This document shows positions 37,518 through 47,242 of a stretch of 64,000 nucleotides of DNA, one piece after another. The notes beneath the pieces were generated by a model, which was not told where the DNA came from, searched no databases, and saw only the letters and a program-made list of their open reading frames with translations. The stretch lies in assembly GCF_014873915.1 (NCBI RefSeq), contig NZ_JADBEJ010000004.1:1-64000 (forward strand), in the 5' to 3' direction. The stretch is from Amycolatopsis roodepoortensis (GTDB lineage: Bacteria; Actinomycetota; Actinomycetes; Mycobacteriales; Pseudonocardiaceae). Position 1 is the stretch's first letter, and every line of letters starts with the position of its first letter. The position numbers were made by a program, and so were the translations under genes.

Positions 37518-38372
37518 TCAGCTACCTGCCGCGGCGAGGACCGCCCGGCCGGTCAGCACCCGCGCGAGGTGCTGCCGGTATTCGACGTCGGAGTTGCCGT
37601 CGGCCGTGGGATTCGTGCCCTCGGCCGCGCGTTCGGCCGCGGCGCGGATCGCCTCGGCGGTGGCCGCGCAGCCGACCAGCGCCTCCTCGACCCCGGCCGC
37701 CCGCACCGGCGTCGAACCCATGTTGGTCAGCGCGACTCGCGCCTCCTCGATGGTGCCGGCCTCGGTGCGGACACAGGCCGCGACCGCGACCATCGACCAC
37801 GCCTGCGCGACCCGGTTGAACTTCTCGTAGTGGGCGTGCCAGCCGGTGTGCTTCGGCACCCGGACCTCGACCAGGAGTTCGTCCGCGGCGAGCGCGGTGG
37901 TGAACATGTCCTGGAAGAAGTCCGCCGCGGCGACCGTCCGCCGCCCGCCCGGCCCGGCGACGACGAGTTCGCAGCCGAGCGCGAGAACGGGGGCGAGCAG
38001 GTCACCGGCGGGATCGGCGTGCGCGATCGCGCCGCCGAACGTGCCGCGGTGGCGGATCTGCGGATCGGCCACCGTGTCGGTGGCGGCCTTGAGCAACGCG
38101 GCGTGCTCGGCGACCAGCGCGTCCCGCTGGACGTCGTAATGCGTGGTCATCGAGCCGATGACCAGCGCGTCGCCGTCCTCGCGGACGCCGCGCAGTTCGG
38201 CGACCTTCCCGAGGTCGACCAGCGTGGTCGGCGTGGCGAGCCGCATCCGCAGCACCGGCAGCAGGCTCTGCCCACCCGCCAGCACCTTGGCGTCCTCGCC
38301 CGCCTCGGCGAGCGCGCTGATCGCTTCGTCCACTGTGGACGGAGCGACGTACTCGAACGGGGCCGGGATCAC
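37518..38372 (-). CDS. Molybdenum hydroxylase FAD-binding (medium, CoxM-like) subunit
   Basis: A 284-residue FAD subunit. The PCMH-type FAD motifs AGGQSLLP near the N-terminus and RGTFGGAIAHADPAGD in the middle are both clear. GTG 38372 overlaps the large-subunit stop (GTGA). The open frame extends far upstream in a shadow of the large-subunit gene. It passes electrons from the [2Fe-2S] subunit to FAD in this enzyme class. Confidence 0.92.
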   Translation of the reverse strand: MIPAPFEYVAPSTVDEAISALAEAGEDAKVLAGGQSLLPVLRMRLATPTTLVDLGKVAELRGVREDGDALVIGSMTTHYDVQRDALVAEHAALLKAATDTVADPQIRHRGTFGGAIAHADPAGDLLAPVLALGCELVVAGPGGRRTVAAADFFQDMFTTALAADELLVEVRVPKHTGWHAHYEKFNRVAQAWSMVAVAACVRTEAGTIEEARVALTNMGSTPVRAAGVEEALVGCAATAEAIRAAAERAAEGTNPTADGNSDVEYRQHLARVLTGRAVLAAAGS

Positions 38373-40810
38373 TGGGCACCTCCGGTGGCGTCGATCGAAC
38401 CGAGACCGCCACCGGCTTCGGAGCCCAGCCCGCCCGCGGCGGCCGACCCGTGCTGGATGGCGTGCCAGACCCGCATCGGGGTCAGCGGCATTTCGATGTC
38501 GTTCACCCCGAAATGCCGCACGGCGTCGACCACGGCGTTGACCACCGCCGGGGTCGAGGCGATCGTGCCCGCCTCCCCGACTCCCTTGGCGCCCAACGGG
38601 TTCGTCGTCGACGGGGTCTCGGTGCGGTCGGTGGTGAAGCTGGGCAGATCCGCCGCCGACGGGAGCAGGTAGTCGGCGAAGGTCCCGGTGGTCAGCGTGC
38701 CGCCCTCGTCGTGGACGGCTTCCTCGAACAACGCCTGCGCGATGCCCTGCGCGAGCCCGCCGTGCACCTGGCCCTCGACGATCAGCGGATTGACGGCCAC
38801 GCCGACGTCGTCGACGCAGACGTAGGAGCGCAACCGCACGCGCCCGGTCTCGGTGTCGACCTCGGCCGCGCACAGATGCGTGCCGTGCGGGAACGAGAAG
38901 TTCTCCGGATCGAACGTGTCCGCCGAATCCAGCGAGGGCTCGACGCCGTCCGGCAGGTTGTGCGCCGAGAACACGGCCCACGCGATGTCCTGGATGGACG
39001 TCGAGGAATCCGTGCCCTTGACCGAGAACTTGCCCGCCGAGAATTCGAGATCGTCCTCGGAGCACTCCATCAGATGCGCCGCGATCGGCTTGGCCTTGGC
39101 GAGGACCTTGTCCGCCGCCTTGACCACCGCGATCCCGCCGACCACCAGCGACCGGGAACCGTAGGTGTCCATGCCCTTGTGCGAGGACTGGGTGTCTCCG
39201 TGGATGACCTCGATGTCCTCGAACGGGACACCGAGTTTGTCGGCGACGATCTGGCTCCACGCCGTCTCGTGGCCCTGGCCGTGCGCGGAGGCGCCGGTGA
39301 TGACCTCGATCTTGCCGGTGGGCAGCACACGGATCTCCGCGTGTTCCCAGCCGCCCGCCGCGTAGTCCAGCGAGCCGAGCACCCGCGACGGCGCGAGACC
39401 GCACATCTCGGTGAACGTCGAGATGCCGATGCCGAGCTGGACCGGGTCGCCCGATTCCCGCCGTTCCCTCTGCTCGCGGCGGAGGCCGTCGTAGTCGAAG
39501 AGTTCCTTGGCCTTGGCGGTGGCGGCCTCGTAGTCGCCCGAGTCGTAGGTCAGCCCGGCCACCGTCGTGAACGGGAACTCCTCGTGCTTGATCCAGTTCT
39601 TCTCGCGGATCTCCATCGGGTCCATGCCCAGTTCGACGGCGAGTTCGTCCATCATCCGCTCGATCCCGAACGTGGCCTCCGGCCGCCCGGCGCCGCGATA
39701 GGCGTCGGTGAGCGTGGTGTTGGTGAACACGTTGGTGCAGGCGAAGTGGTACGCCGGGAACTTGTAGATCGCGTTGAACATGAACGCGCCGAGGATCGGC
39801 ACGCCGGGGCCGACGAGGCCCAGGTACGCCCCCATGTCGGCGAGCAGTTCGACCTTGAGGCCGGTGACCGTGCCGTCGCGGTTCGCGGTGATGGTGAGGT
39901 CCTGGATCTGGTCACGGCCGTGGTGCGCGGCGACCATCGTCTCCGAACGGGACTCGGTCCACTTCACCGGTTTGCCGAGCCGCTGGGCGATGAGCGTCGA
40001 CATCATCTCTTCGGGCAGCACGGCGATCTTGCCGCCGAACCCGCCGCCGACGTCGGGCGCGATCACCCGCACCTTGTGCTCGGGAAGCCCGAGCGTGGCC
40101 GCGGTCATCGTCTTGAGGATGTGCGGGACCTGGGTGGCCGACCACATGACCAGCTGATTGCCCGTCGGGTCGACCACGCACGCCCGCGGTTCCATGAACG
40201 CCGGCACCAGCCGCTGCTGGCGGAAGCGTCGTTTGAGCACGACCTCGGAATTCGAAATCGCGTCTTCGACGCTGGAACCGGTTCCCGCGTCGGCGGAATC
40301 GAAGACCCAGACCGCGTTCTGGTTGGTGCCGAGATCCTCGTGCACCAGCGGCGCACCCTCGGCGAGCGCGTTCTCCAGGCCGAGGACGACCGGCAGTTCG
40401 TCGTAGTCGACGTCGATCATTTCGAGGGCGTCGTGCGCTTCGGCCGAGGTGCGGGCGACGACCACCGCGACCCCCTCACCGGCGAAGTTCACCGTGTCCG
40501 AAGCGAGGATGGGCCGCCTCGGCGACTTCATGTCGGGCGTGATCGGCCACGCGCACGGCATGCCGATGGCGCCCTCGGGGTCGAGGTCCTTCCCGGTGAA
40601 GACCGCGACCACGCCGGGCGCGGATTTCGCCTCGGCGACGTCGATCGAGACGATCTTGGCGTGCGCGAACGGGCTGCGGAGCACCGCGAGATGCAGCATG
40701 CCGGGCAGGGTCAGGTTGTCGGTCCAGCGGGTCCTGCCGGTGATGAGGCGTTCGTCCTCCTTGCGGCGACGGGACTTGCCGACCTCCGGCTCGATCGTGG
40801 AGGTCATCAC
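38369..40810 (-). CDS. Molybdenum hydroxylase large subunit, form II CO-dehydrogenase-like
   Basis: An 813-residue molybdopterin-binding subunit of the xanthine oxidase family. Motifs include GGGFGGK, the active-site loop AYRGAGR (about residues 368-374) and the catalytic-Glu region KGVGEAGT near residue 740. Form I CO dehydrogenases have AYXCSFR with a cysteine at this loop; AYRGAGR marks form II, whose substrate is usually unknown, so CO oxidation should not be assumed. The small subunit is upstream and the FAD subunit downstream, both overlapping. Confidence 0.92.
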   Translation of the reverse strand: MMTSTIEPEVGKSRRRKEDERLITGRTRWTDNLTLPGMLHLAVLRSPFAHAKIVSIDVAEAKSAPGVVAVFTGKDLDPEGAIGMPCAWPITPDMKSPRRPILASDTVNFAGEGVAVVVARTSAEAHDALEMIDVDYDELPVVLGLENALAEGAPLVHEDLGTNQNAVWVFDSADAGTGSSVEDAISNSEVVLKRRFRQQRLVPAFMEPRACVVDPTGNQLVMWSATQVPHILKTMTAATLGLPEHKVRVIAPDVGGGFGGKIAVLPEEMMSTLIAQRLGKPVKWTESRSETMVAAHHGRDQIQDLTITANRDGTVTGLKVELLADMGAYLGLVGPGVPILGAFMFNAIYKFPAYHFACTNVFTNTTLTDAYRGAGRPEATFGIERMMDELAVELGMDPMEIREKNWIKHEEFPFTTVAGLTYDSGDYEAATAKAKELFDYDGLRREQRERRESGDPVQLGIGISTFTEMCGLAPSRVLGSLDYAAGGWEHAEIRVLPTGKIEVITGASAHGQGHETAWSQIVADKLGVPFEDIEVIHGDTQSSHKGMDTYGSRSLVVGGIAVVKAADKVLAKAKPIAAHLMECSEDDLEFSAGKFSVKGTDSSTSIQDIAWAVFSAHNLPDGVEPSLDSADTFDPENFSFPHGTHLCAAEVDTETGRVRLRSYVCVDDVGVAVNPLIVEGQVHGGLAQGIAQALFEEAVHDEGGTLTTGTFADYLLPSAADLPSFTTDRTETPSTTNPLGAKGVGEAGTIASTPAVVNAVVDAVRHFGVNDIEMPLTPMRVWHAIQHGSAAAGGLGSEAGGGLGSIDATGGAQ

Positions 40811-41337
40811 TCACCACCCGCGCCGACACGGGAAGCGGTGTCCGAAGCGAGCCGCTCGGCTTCGGGGCCGGCACCGGGCCGCATCTCGTGGGCGGCGTCG
40901 CGCACCGCGCGGACGATGTTCTGGTAACCCGTGCAGCGGCACAGGTTGCCTTCGAGTCCCTCGCGGACCGCCTTCTCGTCCGGATCGGGATTGTCGGCGA
41001 GCAGATCGATCGACTGCATGATCATGCCGGGAGTGCAGAAACCGCACTGGAGCGCGTGGTTTTCGTGGAAGGCCTTCTGCACCGGGTGCAGTTCGCCGTC
41101 GCGGGCGAGTCCCTCGATCGTGGTGACCTCGCAGCCGTCGGCCTGGACCGCGAGTACCGAACAGGATTTCACGCTGTGCCCGTCGAGGTGGACGGTGCAG
41201 GCGCCGCAGTTGCTGGTGTCGCAGCCGACCACGGTGCCCACCTTCCCGAGCCGTTCGCGCAGATGGTGCACGAGGAGGGTGCGGGGCTCGACGTCGTCTG
41301 TGTAGCTGGTGCCGTCGACGGTGACGGTGATGCGCAT
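40807..41337 (-). CDS. Molybdenum hydroxylase [2Fe-2S] (small, CoxS-like) subunit
   Basis: About 176 residues. ATG 41337 follows GGAGG at 41342-41346 and gives MRITVTVDG; a longer in-frame reading lacks a good start. The plant-type ferredoxin cluster is CDTSNCGAC plus a later Cys (VKSCSVLA), and the second cluster is CGFCTPGM with CRCTGYQ. The first gene of the S-L-M-G operon. A 10-bp inverted repeat (41372-41381/41416-41425) lies in its leader. Confidence 0.92.
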   Translation of the reverse strand: MRITVTVDGTSYTDDVEPRTLLVHHLRERLGKVGTVVGCDTSNCGACTVHLDGHSVKSCSVLAVQADGCEVTTIEGLARDGELHPVQKAFHENHALQCGFCTPGMIMQSIDLLADNPDPDEKAVREGLEGNLCRCTGYQNIVRAVRDAAHEMRPGAGPEAERLASDTASRVGAGGE

Positions 41338-41691
41338 CAGGCCTCCAAAAGCAAGAGAAACCCCGCGCTGGTCCGGGGTCGTTCGGGAGCGGCCGGTCAT
41401 TCGGTTGTCACGGACCGACCCCGGAGCGACCGTGATCGGACTCACAGTCGAGCGTGCTACTCAGCGCCTGCCAGGGCAACCCCCACCAGGGGTGACACAC
41501 GGACCGGCTCCGCGAATGCGGTCACACAGAACGAAAAACAGTGCAGATGCGGAAAAGGCGCGAGTGTCCTTTAGGTATGGACCGCCCCTCTCCCGTCGGC
41601 GTGTTGCGAAAGCCACTTTCGCAACCTTCAACGTTGCGAAAGTGGCTTTCGCAACACGCCCCCTTGCCTCACCGGACGGATGGAACCCTCC
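41338..41691. other. Gap upstream of the molybdenum hydroxylase operon
   Basis: 354 bases without a credible gene. It contains the operon's ribosome binding site, a 10-bp inverted repeat TCCGGGGTCG/CGACCCCGGA, and double-hairpin copy C. A promoter is presumably here, but no clear -35/-10 pair was found. Confidence 0.6.
41603..41655. repeat. Double-hairpin intergenic element, copy C
   Basis: GTTGCGAAAG-CCA-CTTTCGCAAC (41603-41625), spacer CTTCAAC, GTTGCGAAAG-TGG-CTTTCGCAAC (41633-41655). The hairpins equal those of copy A, and the spacer is the exact reverse complement of copy A's GTTGAAG, so the whole 53-bp element is copy A inverted. It is 36 bases from the stop of the PLP-enzyme gene. Confidence 0.92.
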
Positions 41692-42609
41692 TCACCACTC
41701 GGGAGGCCAGACGGCATTGGCCCCGGTGACCACGGTGGCGACCCGGTCACCAGGGAGGTCGTGCACGGTCAGCGCGGCCAGGCCGGCGGCCCCGGCGGGT
41801 TCCGGCAGGACACCGAGGGTTTCCGCGCCCAGCCGCATGGCCGCGCGCAGATCGTCGTCCTCGACCAGCACGAAGTCGTCCACCAGCGACCGCAGGCGCC
41901 GGATGGATTCGGGTTCCGGAGTGCGGATCGAGATGCCACCGGCGAACGAGTTCACCCGGTCGACGGTGACCGGCTCACCGGCCCGCCAACTCGTCGCCAT
42001 CGCCCGCGCCGACGTGGTCCCGACGCCGACGACGCGGACGTCCGGCGTGTGCGCCTTGAGCCAAAGCGCGACGCCGGCGATCAGCGCCCCGTCACCGACC
42101 GGGAGCACGACCGTGTCGATCGCGCCCGCCGCCGCCAGTTCGAGCCCGATGGTGCCCGCCCCTTCGGAGATCGCGGGATCGCGGCCGTCGACCACGAACA
42201 CGCGGTCCGGCGCTTCGGCGGCGAAGGCGGCCGCGGCGACCTTCACCTCACCCTCGACCCTCCGCACCCGCGCCCCCAGGGTCTTGATCCGCCGCAGCTT
42301 GACCGGGGAGACGTCGGCCGGGACGAACACCTCGGCCCGCAATCCGCGTTTCCTGGCGGCGTACGCGACGGCCTGCCCGAAGTTGCCGCTGGTCCCGCAC
42401 ACCATCGTGGTGCCCGGCTCCAGCCCGGCGGCGAAGTAGTCCGCGCCCCGGCCTTTGAAGCTGCGCAACGGATTCAGCGTCTCGATCTTCACCAGCACAT
42501 TCCGGCCGAGCCGTGCGTTCAGCTGTTCGTCGCCGTACTGCGGGGAGTTCAGGAAAACGGGATCAATCACCTTCGCCGCCTCGGCGATGTTGTCCAGCTT
42601 CAGGTCCAT
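41692..42609 (-). CDS. PLP-dependent threonine/serine dehydratase-like enzyme
   Basis: A 305-residue fold-type II PLP enzyme. The Schiff-base lysine is in LRSFKGRGA near residue 52, and CGTSGNFGQAVAYAA binds the cofactor phosphate. ATG 42609 has GAGGG upstream. There is no C-terminal ACT domain, so this would be an unregulated, catabolic-type dehydratase or a related lyase. It is divergent from an Lrp/AsnC regulator, which suggests amino-acid control. Confidence 0.87.
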   Translation of the reverse strand: MDLKLDNIAEAAKVIDPVFLNSPQYGDEQLNARLGRNVLVKIETLNPLRSFKGRGADYFAAGLEPGTTMVCGTSGNFGQAVAYAARKRGLRAEVFVPADVSPVKLRRIKTLGARVRRVEGEVKVAAAAFAAEAPDRVFVVDGRDPAISEGAGTIGLELAAAGAIDTVVLPVGDGALIAGVALWLKAHTPDVRVVGVGTTSARAMATSWRAGEPVTVDRVNSFAGGISIRTPEPESIRRLRSLVDDFVLVEDDDLRAAMRLGAETLGVLPEPAGAAGLAALTVHDLPGDRVATVVTGANAVWPPEW

Positions 42610-42679
42610 GACCCTCAAGCTAGGCCGCGAGCCGAGCACGCCGATTGTAAATATTCCCGCCCGCGTGCAAAAATCTTGC

Positions 42680-43159
42680 GTGCCTCTCGACGAGATCGAC
42701 CATCTGCTGCTCGACCTCGTCCAGGCCGACGCGGCGCGCCCCCTGCACGACTTGGGCGACGCCGTCGGCCTCTCCCCCAGCGCGGTCCAGCGGCGGCTGA
42801 CCCGGCTGCGCGCCGAGGGGGTGATCCGCGCCGAGGTCGCCGTGCTCGATCCGGAGACGCTCGGCGCGGGGATGACGTCGGTCATCCTGGTCGCGCTGAC
42901 CGACGACGACGAGAAAAGCCACACGGCCTTCCGCGAGCGCATGCTGGCGGAGCCCCGGGTCCAGCACTGCTACAGCATTGTCGGGCAGTGGGACTACGTC
43001 GTCGTCCTGCTCACCCCGGATCTCAAGGCGAGCCGGTACCTGTCCAGGAAGCTGTTCGACAAACACGTCAAACGGTTCGAGACCCTGCCCGCCTTCGAGG
43101 TGGTCAAATCGAGCCAGGCGGTACCGGTGCCCGGCGTCAGCCGTGGATCCGGCCGCTGA
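42680..43159 (+). CDS. Lrp/AsnC-family transcriptional regulator
   Basis: About 159 residues. The helix-turn-helix (DEIDHLLLDLVQADAARPLHDLGDAVGLSPSAVQRRLTRL) is followed by an alpha/beta ligand-sensing domain (VQHCYSIVGQWDYVVVLLTPDL). GTG 42680 is chosen by alignment with the family start; GTG 42665 is also possible. The 70-base divergent gap is AT-rich (TTGTAAATATT, TGCAAAAATCTTGC), suitable for Lrp binding. The 3' end overlaps the convergent XdhC-type gene by 23 bases. Confidence 0.88.
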   Translation: MPLDEIDHLLLDLVQADAARPLHDLGDAVGLSPSAVQRRLTRLRAEGVIRAEVAVLDPETLGAGMTSVILVALTDDDEKSHTAFRERMLAEPRVQHCYSIVGQWDYVVVLLTPDLKASRYLSRKLFDKHVKRFETLPAFEVVKSSQAVPVPGVSRGSGR

Positions 43160-44249
43160 GCTCCGCGAGCCGCGAGCCGGAACCGCTCCACCGCAGCGCG
43201 ATGATCTCGGCCGCGATCGACACCGCGGTCTCCTCGGGGGTTCGCGCGCCGAGGTCGAGGCCGATCGGCGAAGACAGCCGTTCGAGCTCCTCCTCGGTGA
43301 CCCCGGCCTCGCGCAGCCGCGCGAACCGGTCGTCGTGGGTCTTGCGCGAGCCCATCGCGCCGACGTAGCCGACGTCGAGGCGCAACGCGACCTCCAGCAA
43401 CGGAACGTCGAACTTCGGGTCGTGGGTGAGCACGGCGATCGCGGTCCGGCCGTCGACCCGGCCGGCGTCGGCTTCGGCCTTGAGGTAGCGATGCGGCCAG
43501 TCGACGACGACCTCGTCCGCGTCGGGGAACCGGCTCTTCGTCGCGAACACGGGCCGCGCGTCGCAGACCGTGACCTGGTAGCCGAGGTACGCGCCCATCT
43601 TCGCCATCGCGGCGGCGAAGTCGATCGCGCCGAAGACCAGCAGGCGCGCGGGCGGCTCGAAGGAGTTGACGAAGACCGTCATCCCCTCGCCGCGGCGCTG
43701 CCCGTCCGGCCCGTAGTGCAGGGTGCCCGTGCGGCCGCCGGCGAGCATGCCGCGCGCGTCGTCGACGACGGCGTCGTCCATACGCGACGAACCGAGCGAA
43801 CCCGCGACACGATCCGGCCAGACGATCAGATGCTCGCCGACCATGCCCTCGCGTTCGTGCTCGATCACCGTGACCACGGCGACCGGCTGTCCACTGTGGA
43901 CCGATTCGACGACGTCGCCGAGCTCCGGCATCGAGTCGCGGTCGATGTGCTGGACGTAGATGTCGATGATCCCGCCGCAGGTCAGCCCGACGGCGAAGGC
44001 GTCGTCGTCGGACACGCCGTAGCGCTGCAGCACGGGCGCGCGTTCGGCGACCACCTGCTGGGCGAGCTCGTAGACGGCGCCCTCGACGCAGCCACCGGAG
44101 ACACTGCCGGTGACCGTGCCGTCCGGGGCGACGAGCATCGCCGCGCCGGGGCTCCGCGGGGCCGACGAGAACGTCGCCACCACCGTGCCGATCCCCACCG
44201 TCTCGCCTGCCGCCCAGCGGCGGTGCAGTTCGTCCAGTACGTCACGCAT
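43137..44249 (-). CDS. XdhC/CoxI-family molybdenum hydroxylase maturation protein
   Basis: A 370-residue protein with an N-terminal XdhC/CoxI domain (APRSPGAAMLV, TGSVSGGCVEGAV) and a C-terminal Rossmann-like XdhC domain (ARLLVFGAIDFAAAMAKMGAYLGY and VGYVGAMGSRKTHDDR). Such proteins hold and sulfurate the molybdenum cofactor for the hydroxylase. ATG 44249 overlaps the VWA gene stop by eight bases. The gene presumably serves the form II enzyme encoded about 3 kb away. Confidence 0.9.
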   Translation of the reverse strand: MRDVLDELHRRWAAGETVGIGTVVATFSSAPRSPGAAMLVAPDGTVTGSVSGGCVEGAVYELAQQVVAERAPVLQRYGVSDDDAFAVGLTCGGIIDIYVQHIDRDSMPELGDVVESVHSGQPVAVVTVIEHEREGMVGEHLIVWPDRVAGSLGSSRMDDAVVDDARGMLAGGRTGTLHYGPDGQRRGEGMTVFVNSFEPPARLLVFGAIDFAAAMAKMGAYLGYQVTVCDARPVFATKSRFPDADEVVVDWPHRYLKAEADAGRVDGRTAIAVLTHDPKFDVPLLEVALRLDVGYVGAMGSRKTHDDRFARLREAGVTEEELERLSSPIGLDLGARTPEETAVSIAAEIIALRWSGSGSRLAELSGRIHG

Positions 44250-45342
44250 CGGCGATCTCCACGAGAAGTCGTTCCAAGGTGGCCAAACTGTGCCCGGCGA
44301 GCAGCCGATCGAGGTGCGGGAGCGCGGCCACGATGCCGGACTGCACGGGAGCGTAACCCGCCCGCCCCGCGTGCGGATTGACCCAGAATACGGCGTGCGC
44401 GAGCCTTCGCAGCCTCGCGAGCTGCTCGCCGAGCAGGCCGGGGTCGCCCCGTTCCCAGCCGTCGGAGAACACGGTGACCACGGATCGCCTGGCCACACCG
44501 CGTTGTCCCCACCGGTCGAGGAACGCCCGCAGGGTCTCGCCGAGCCTGGTCCCGCCCGCGAAATCGGGGACCGCGGCGGCCGCGGCGAGCATCGCGTGCT
44601 CGGGATCGCGCAACTGGAGCTGCCGGGAGACCCTGGTGAGCCGGGTGCCCAGGGTGAACACCTCGACCCGGCCGGGAGCGCGCCGCGCCACGACGTGCGC
44701 GAACCGCAGCAGGGAGTCGGCGTACGGGCCCATCGAGCCGGAGACGTCGATCAGGAGGACGACGCGGCGCGGTTTGCTCCCCTTCCGCCGGTACGCCAGG
44801 CGCACGGGCTCGCCGCCCCCGGCCAGCATCGCGCGGAGCGTGCGCGACGGATCGAGCGTGCCCCGCCGGGCGGCGCGACGGCGTGGGGACGGACGCACCG
44901 GGAGCGCCGGGCGCAGTTTCGCGAGCAGTTCCCGCAGGTGGGCGCGTTCGGCGACACTCAGCTCGGCGAGATCGCGGTGCCGCAGAATCTCTTCGTCGCT
45001 CGCCGCGACGCGGAGTTCGTCGGGCTCCGCGCTGGATTCGCCTTGGCCCGCCTGCGCGAGGGTGGCGATCCTGGCCCGCTTCGGGGCCGCTTCCCGGCTT
45101 CGCCGCCGCGGTCCGGTTTCCTTTTCGGTGAACCAGCCGTCGAACGCGGCGTCGTAGCGCGGCAGGTCGTCGGGATCCGCGCACAGCGTCAACCGGCCGG
45201 CCCAGTACAGCTGGTCCGGATCGGCCAGGTCGATCTCGCCGACGGCTCCGAGGTACGCCTGCACTCGGTGCGCGTCGCACGGCAAACCGGCTTCGCGCAA
45301 TGCCTCCGCGAAGCCGACGAAGCCCGCCAGTGGATCGCTCAC
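44242..45342 (-). CDS. VWA-domain protein, CoxE-like
   Basis: A 366-residue protein. A basic linker in the middle is followed by a VWA domain with a MIDAS motif (LLIDVSGSM, TRLGET and VFSDG). It matches CoxE proteins, which work with a MoxR/CoxD ATPase to insert or activate the metal site of Mo hydroxylases. The matching ATPase gene is 3 kb away at 48314. GTG 45342 is the start, with an unusually close GGAGGA; an internal start is possible. Confidence 0.87.
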   Translation of the reverse strand: MSDPLAGFVGFAEALREAGLPCDAHRVQAYLGAVGEIDLADPDQLYWAGRLTLCADPDDLPRYDAAFDGWFTEKETGPRRRSREAAPKRARIATLAQAGQGESSAEPDELRVAASDEEILRHRDLAELSVAERAHLRELLAKLRPALPVRPSPRRRAARRGTLDPSRTLRAMLAGGGEPVRLAYRRKGSKPRRVVLLIDVSGSMGPYADSLLRFAHVVARRAPGRVEVFTLGTRLTRVSRQLQLRDPEHAMLAAAAAVPDFAGGTRLGETLRAFLDRWGQRGVARRSVVTVFSDGWERGDPGLLGEQLARLRRLAHAVFWVNPHAGRAGYAPVQSGIVAALPHLDRLLAGHSLATLERLLVEIADA

Positions 45343-45369
45343 TCCTCCATTGTGCGCGCGTTTCGGGGG

Positions 45370-46581
45370 TCAGCGGCGGGCGAAGGCCGGGGTCTTCTCG
45401 CGCATGGGACCCATGCCGCCCAGGAACGCGCCCACCGCCGTGAGCATCGGGAACCGGTCCGAGAGCCTGAGCAGCAGCGGGATGGTTCGCTCGTTCAGCG
45501 TGCCGTCCAAAGCGGGCTCGATGAGCATCTTGTGCTCCCCCAGTTGCTGCATCTGGATCAGGGTGACGGCGAAATTCCGGCGGCGCTGCACCCGGCCGAG
45601 GTCCCGCGCGGCCAGCGTCCCGCGCCGCAGCGGCTCGGCGAGGAGTCGCGCGGCCGCCACGGCGTCCTGTATCGCGACGTTGACTCCCATCCCACCGGCG
45701 GGCGACATCGCGTGCGCGGCGTCGCCGATGCAGAGCACCCGTTCGGAGTACCAGTGCGGGAGCTTGGACATCCGCACCTTCAGCAGCTTGACGTCGTCCC
45801 AATCGCGGATCGCGGCGAGTTCCTCCTCTCCCCAGCCGAACAGGCCGCCGATCCGTTCGCGGAACTTCTCGATGCCCTCGGCACGCAGCGCCTCGTCCTG
45901 GCCCTTCTTGATCAGGTACGACGTCTGGTAGTAGTCGCCGCGGTCCATCGTCATGCCGGCGAGGCCGTTCGCGAAGCAACCGAACACCTCCGCCGCCTCG
46001 CCCGTCTCCTCGAGTTTGGGCACGCGGACCCACCAGACGTCCATCGGCACCTCGTACTCATTCGGCACAAGTCCCGCTTCCGCCCGGACAAGGGAATCCC
46101 GGCCGTCGCAACCGACCACCAGGGTCGCGGCCAGCTCCCGCTCGACCCCGCCGGAATCGCGGTAGCGCACGCCGCCGCCCTCGCGCAGACCGGTCACCTC
46201 GGCGCCCATCCGCAAGGTGAACGTCGGTTCGTCGGCGGCGGCTTCGGCGAGCAGGTTCAGGAAGTCCCACTGCGGGACCATCTCGATGTACTTGTGCGGC
46301 CCGGGAACCCGGCTGAAATCGGCGGCGACGATCGTCACGTCGCCGAACACCATCCGCATCTTCTCCAGCCGTTTCGACGGCAATTCCGCGAAGCGCTCGC
46401 CGAGCCCGAGGTCGTCGAGCAGCATCAGCGTCGGCGGATGCACCGTGTCACCGCGGAAATCGCGGAAAAAGTCCTGGTGTTTCTCGAGAACGGTGACCTC
46501 GACTCCGGCTCGCGCCAACAGGAGCCCGAGCACCATCCCCGCCGGACCGCCCCCCACCACACAGCACTGTGTACGTTCCAT
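45370..46581 (-). CDS. FAD-dependent aromatic monooxygenase-like protein
   Basis: A 403-residue protein of the p-hydroxybenzoate hydroxylase superfamily. The FAD motif GGGPAGMVLGLLLARAG is at the N-terminus, the DG motif GCDGRDSLVR mid-sequence, and the GD motif CIGDAAHAMSPAGGMGVN near residue 285. ATG 46581 gives MERTQCCVVGGGPAG. It is followed 27 bases later by the CoxE-like gene. Substrate unknown; the nearby TetR gene is on the same strand upstream. Confidence 0.88.
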   Translation of the reverse strand: MERTQCCVVGGGPAGMVLGLLLARAGVEVTVLEKHQDFFRDFRGDTVHPPTLMLLDDLGLGERFAELPSKRLEKMRMVFGDVTIVAADFSRVPGPHKYIEMVPQWDFLNLLAEAAADEPTFTLRMGAEVTGLREGGGVRYRDSGGVERELAATLVVGCDGRDSLVRAEAGLVPNEYEVPMDVWWVRVPKLEETGEAAEVFGCFANGLAGMTMDRGDYYQTSYLIKKGQDEALRAEGIEKFRERIGGLFGWGEEELAAIRDWDDVKLLKVRMSKLPHWYSERVLCIGDAAHAMSPAGGMGVNVAIQDAVAAARLLAEPLRRGTLAARDLGRVQRRRNFAVTLIQMQQLGEHKMLIEPALDGTLNERTIPLLLRLSDRFPMLTAVGAFLGGMGPMREKTPAFARR

Positions 46582-46622
46582 AGTCGAGTTGTAGCGCGCG
46601 GAATGGCGCCGCCGCCATGGAC

Positions 46623-47189
46623 CTAGGTCCTGAGGCCCGCGATGAGGACGCCGACCATTTTGCGCGCGTTGTAGCGCGGATCGCTTTCGGCGCCGATGCA
46701 GAGGTTCCCGACGCCACGCATCACTTCGAGCGCCTCGAGATCGGAGCGGATCTCGCCCGCTTCCGCCGCCGCGCCGAGGAGCCGGGCGCACACCGGCAGG
46801 AGGGTGTCGAGGAAGTACGTGTGCAGCGTCTCGAATCCGGTGTTGTCGGACTGCAGCACCGCCGCCAGCCCGTGTTTGGTGACCAGGAAATCGACGAAGA
46901 GGTGGATCCAGCGCCGCAGGGCTTCATAAGGGGAATCGCTCGACGCCAGCAGTTCCGGCCCGGCTTCGGCGCACGCGTCGACCTGATGCCGGTAGACGGC
47001 GACGATGAGGTCGGCCCTGGTCGGGAAATGCCGGTAGATCGTGCCCATCCCGACGCCGGCCTTGGCCGCGATGTCACGGACCGGCGCCTCGACGCCCGAG
47101 GTGACGAAGACCGCGGCCGCGGCGTCGAGCAGGGTCTTCTCGTTGCGGCGGGCGTCCGCGCGTTTGGACTTGGTGCCCTCTTCACTCAT
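46623..47189 (-). CDS. TetR-family transcriptional regulator
   Basis: A 188-residue regulator with the N-terminal helix-turn-helix AAAVFVTSGVEAPVRDIAAKAGVGMGTIYRHFPTRADL and the SBP-like C-terminal ligand domain. ATG 47189 has AGAGGAG seven bases upstream. It is divergent from an aldo/keto reductase, with a large inverted repeat over the intervening promoter, and lies upstream of the FAD monooxygenase on its own strand, so it may control both directions. Confidence 0.92.
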   Translation of the reverse strand: MSEEGTKSKRADARRNEKTLLDAAAAVFVTSGVEAPVRDIAAKAGVGMGTIYRHFPTRADLIVAVYRHQVDACAEAGPELLASSDSPYEALRRWIHLFVDFLVTKHGLAAVLQSDNTGFETLHTYFLDTLLPVCARLLGAAAEAGEIRSDLEALEVMRGVGNLCIGAESDPRYNARKMVGVLIAGLRT

Positions 47190-47213
47190 CACGCCACTCC
47201 TCTGCCACCGGGG

Positions 47214-47242
47214 TTGTCAAACGGAACATTGCTCCGTATCGT
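47214..47242 (+). promoter_or_regulatory. Promoter of the aldo/keto reductase gene
   Basis: TTGTCA at 47214-47219 and TATCGT at 47237-47242 are separated by exactly 17 bases. The -10 box falls in the spacer of the TetR operator and the left operator arm fills most of the promoter spacer. Confidence 0.6.

Noticed and set aside
37518..39404. A 628-codon frame suggesting a longer CoxM-type protein
   Set aside because: The extra N-terminal part is a shadow of the large subunit. The FAD domain begins at GTG 38372.
38369..41337. Genuine aerobic CO dehydrogenase (form I)
   Set aside because: The active-site loop is AYRGAGR, not AYXCSFR.
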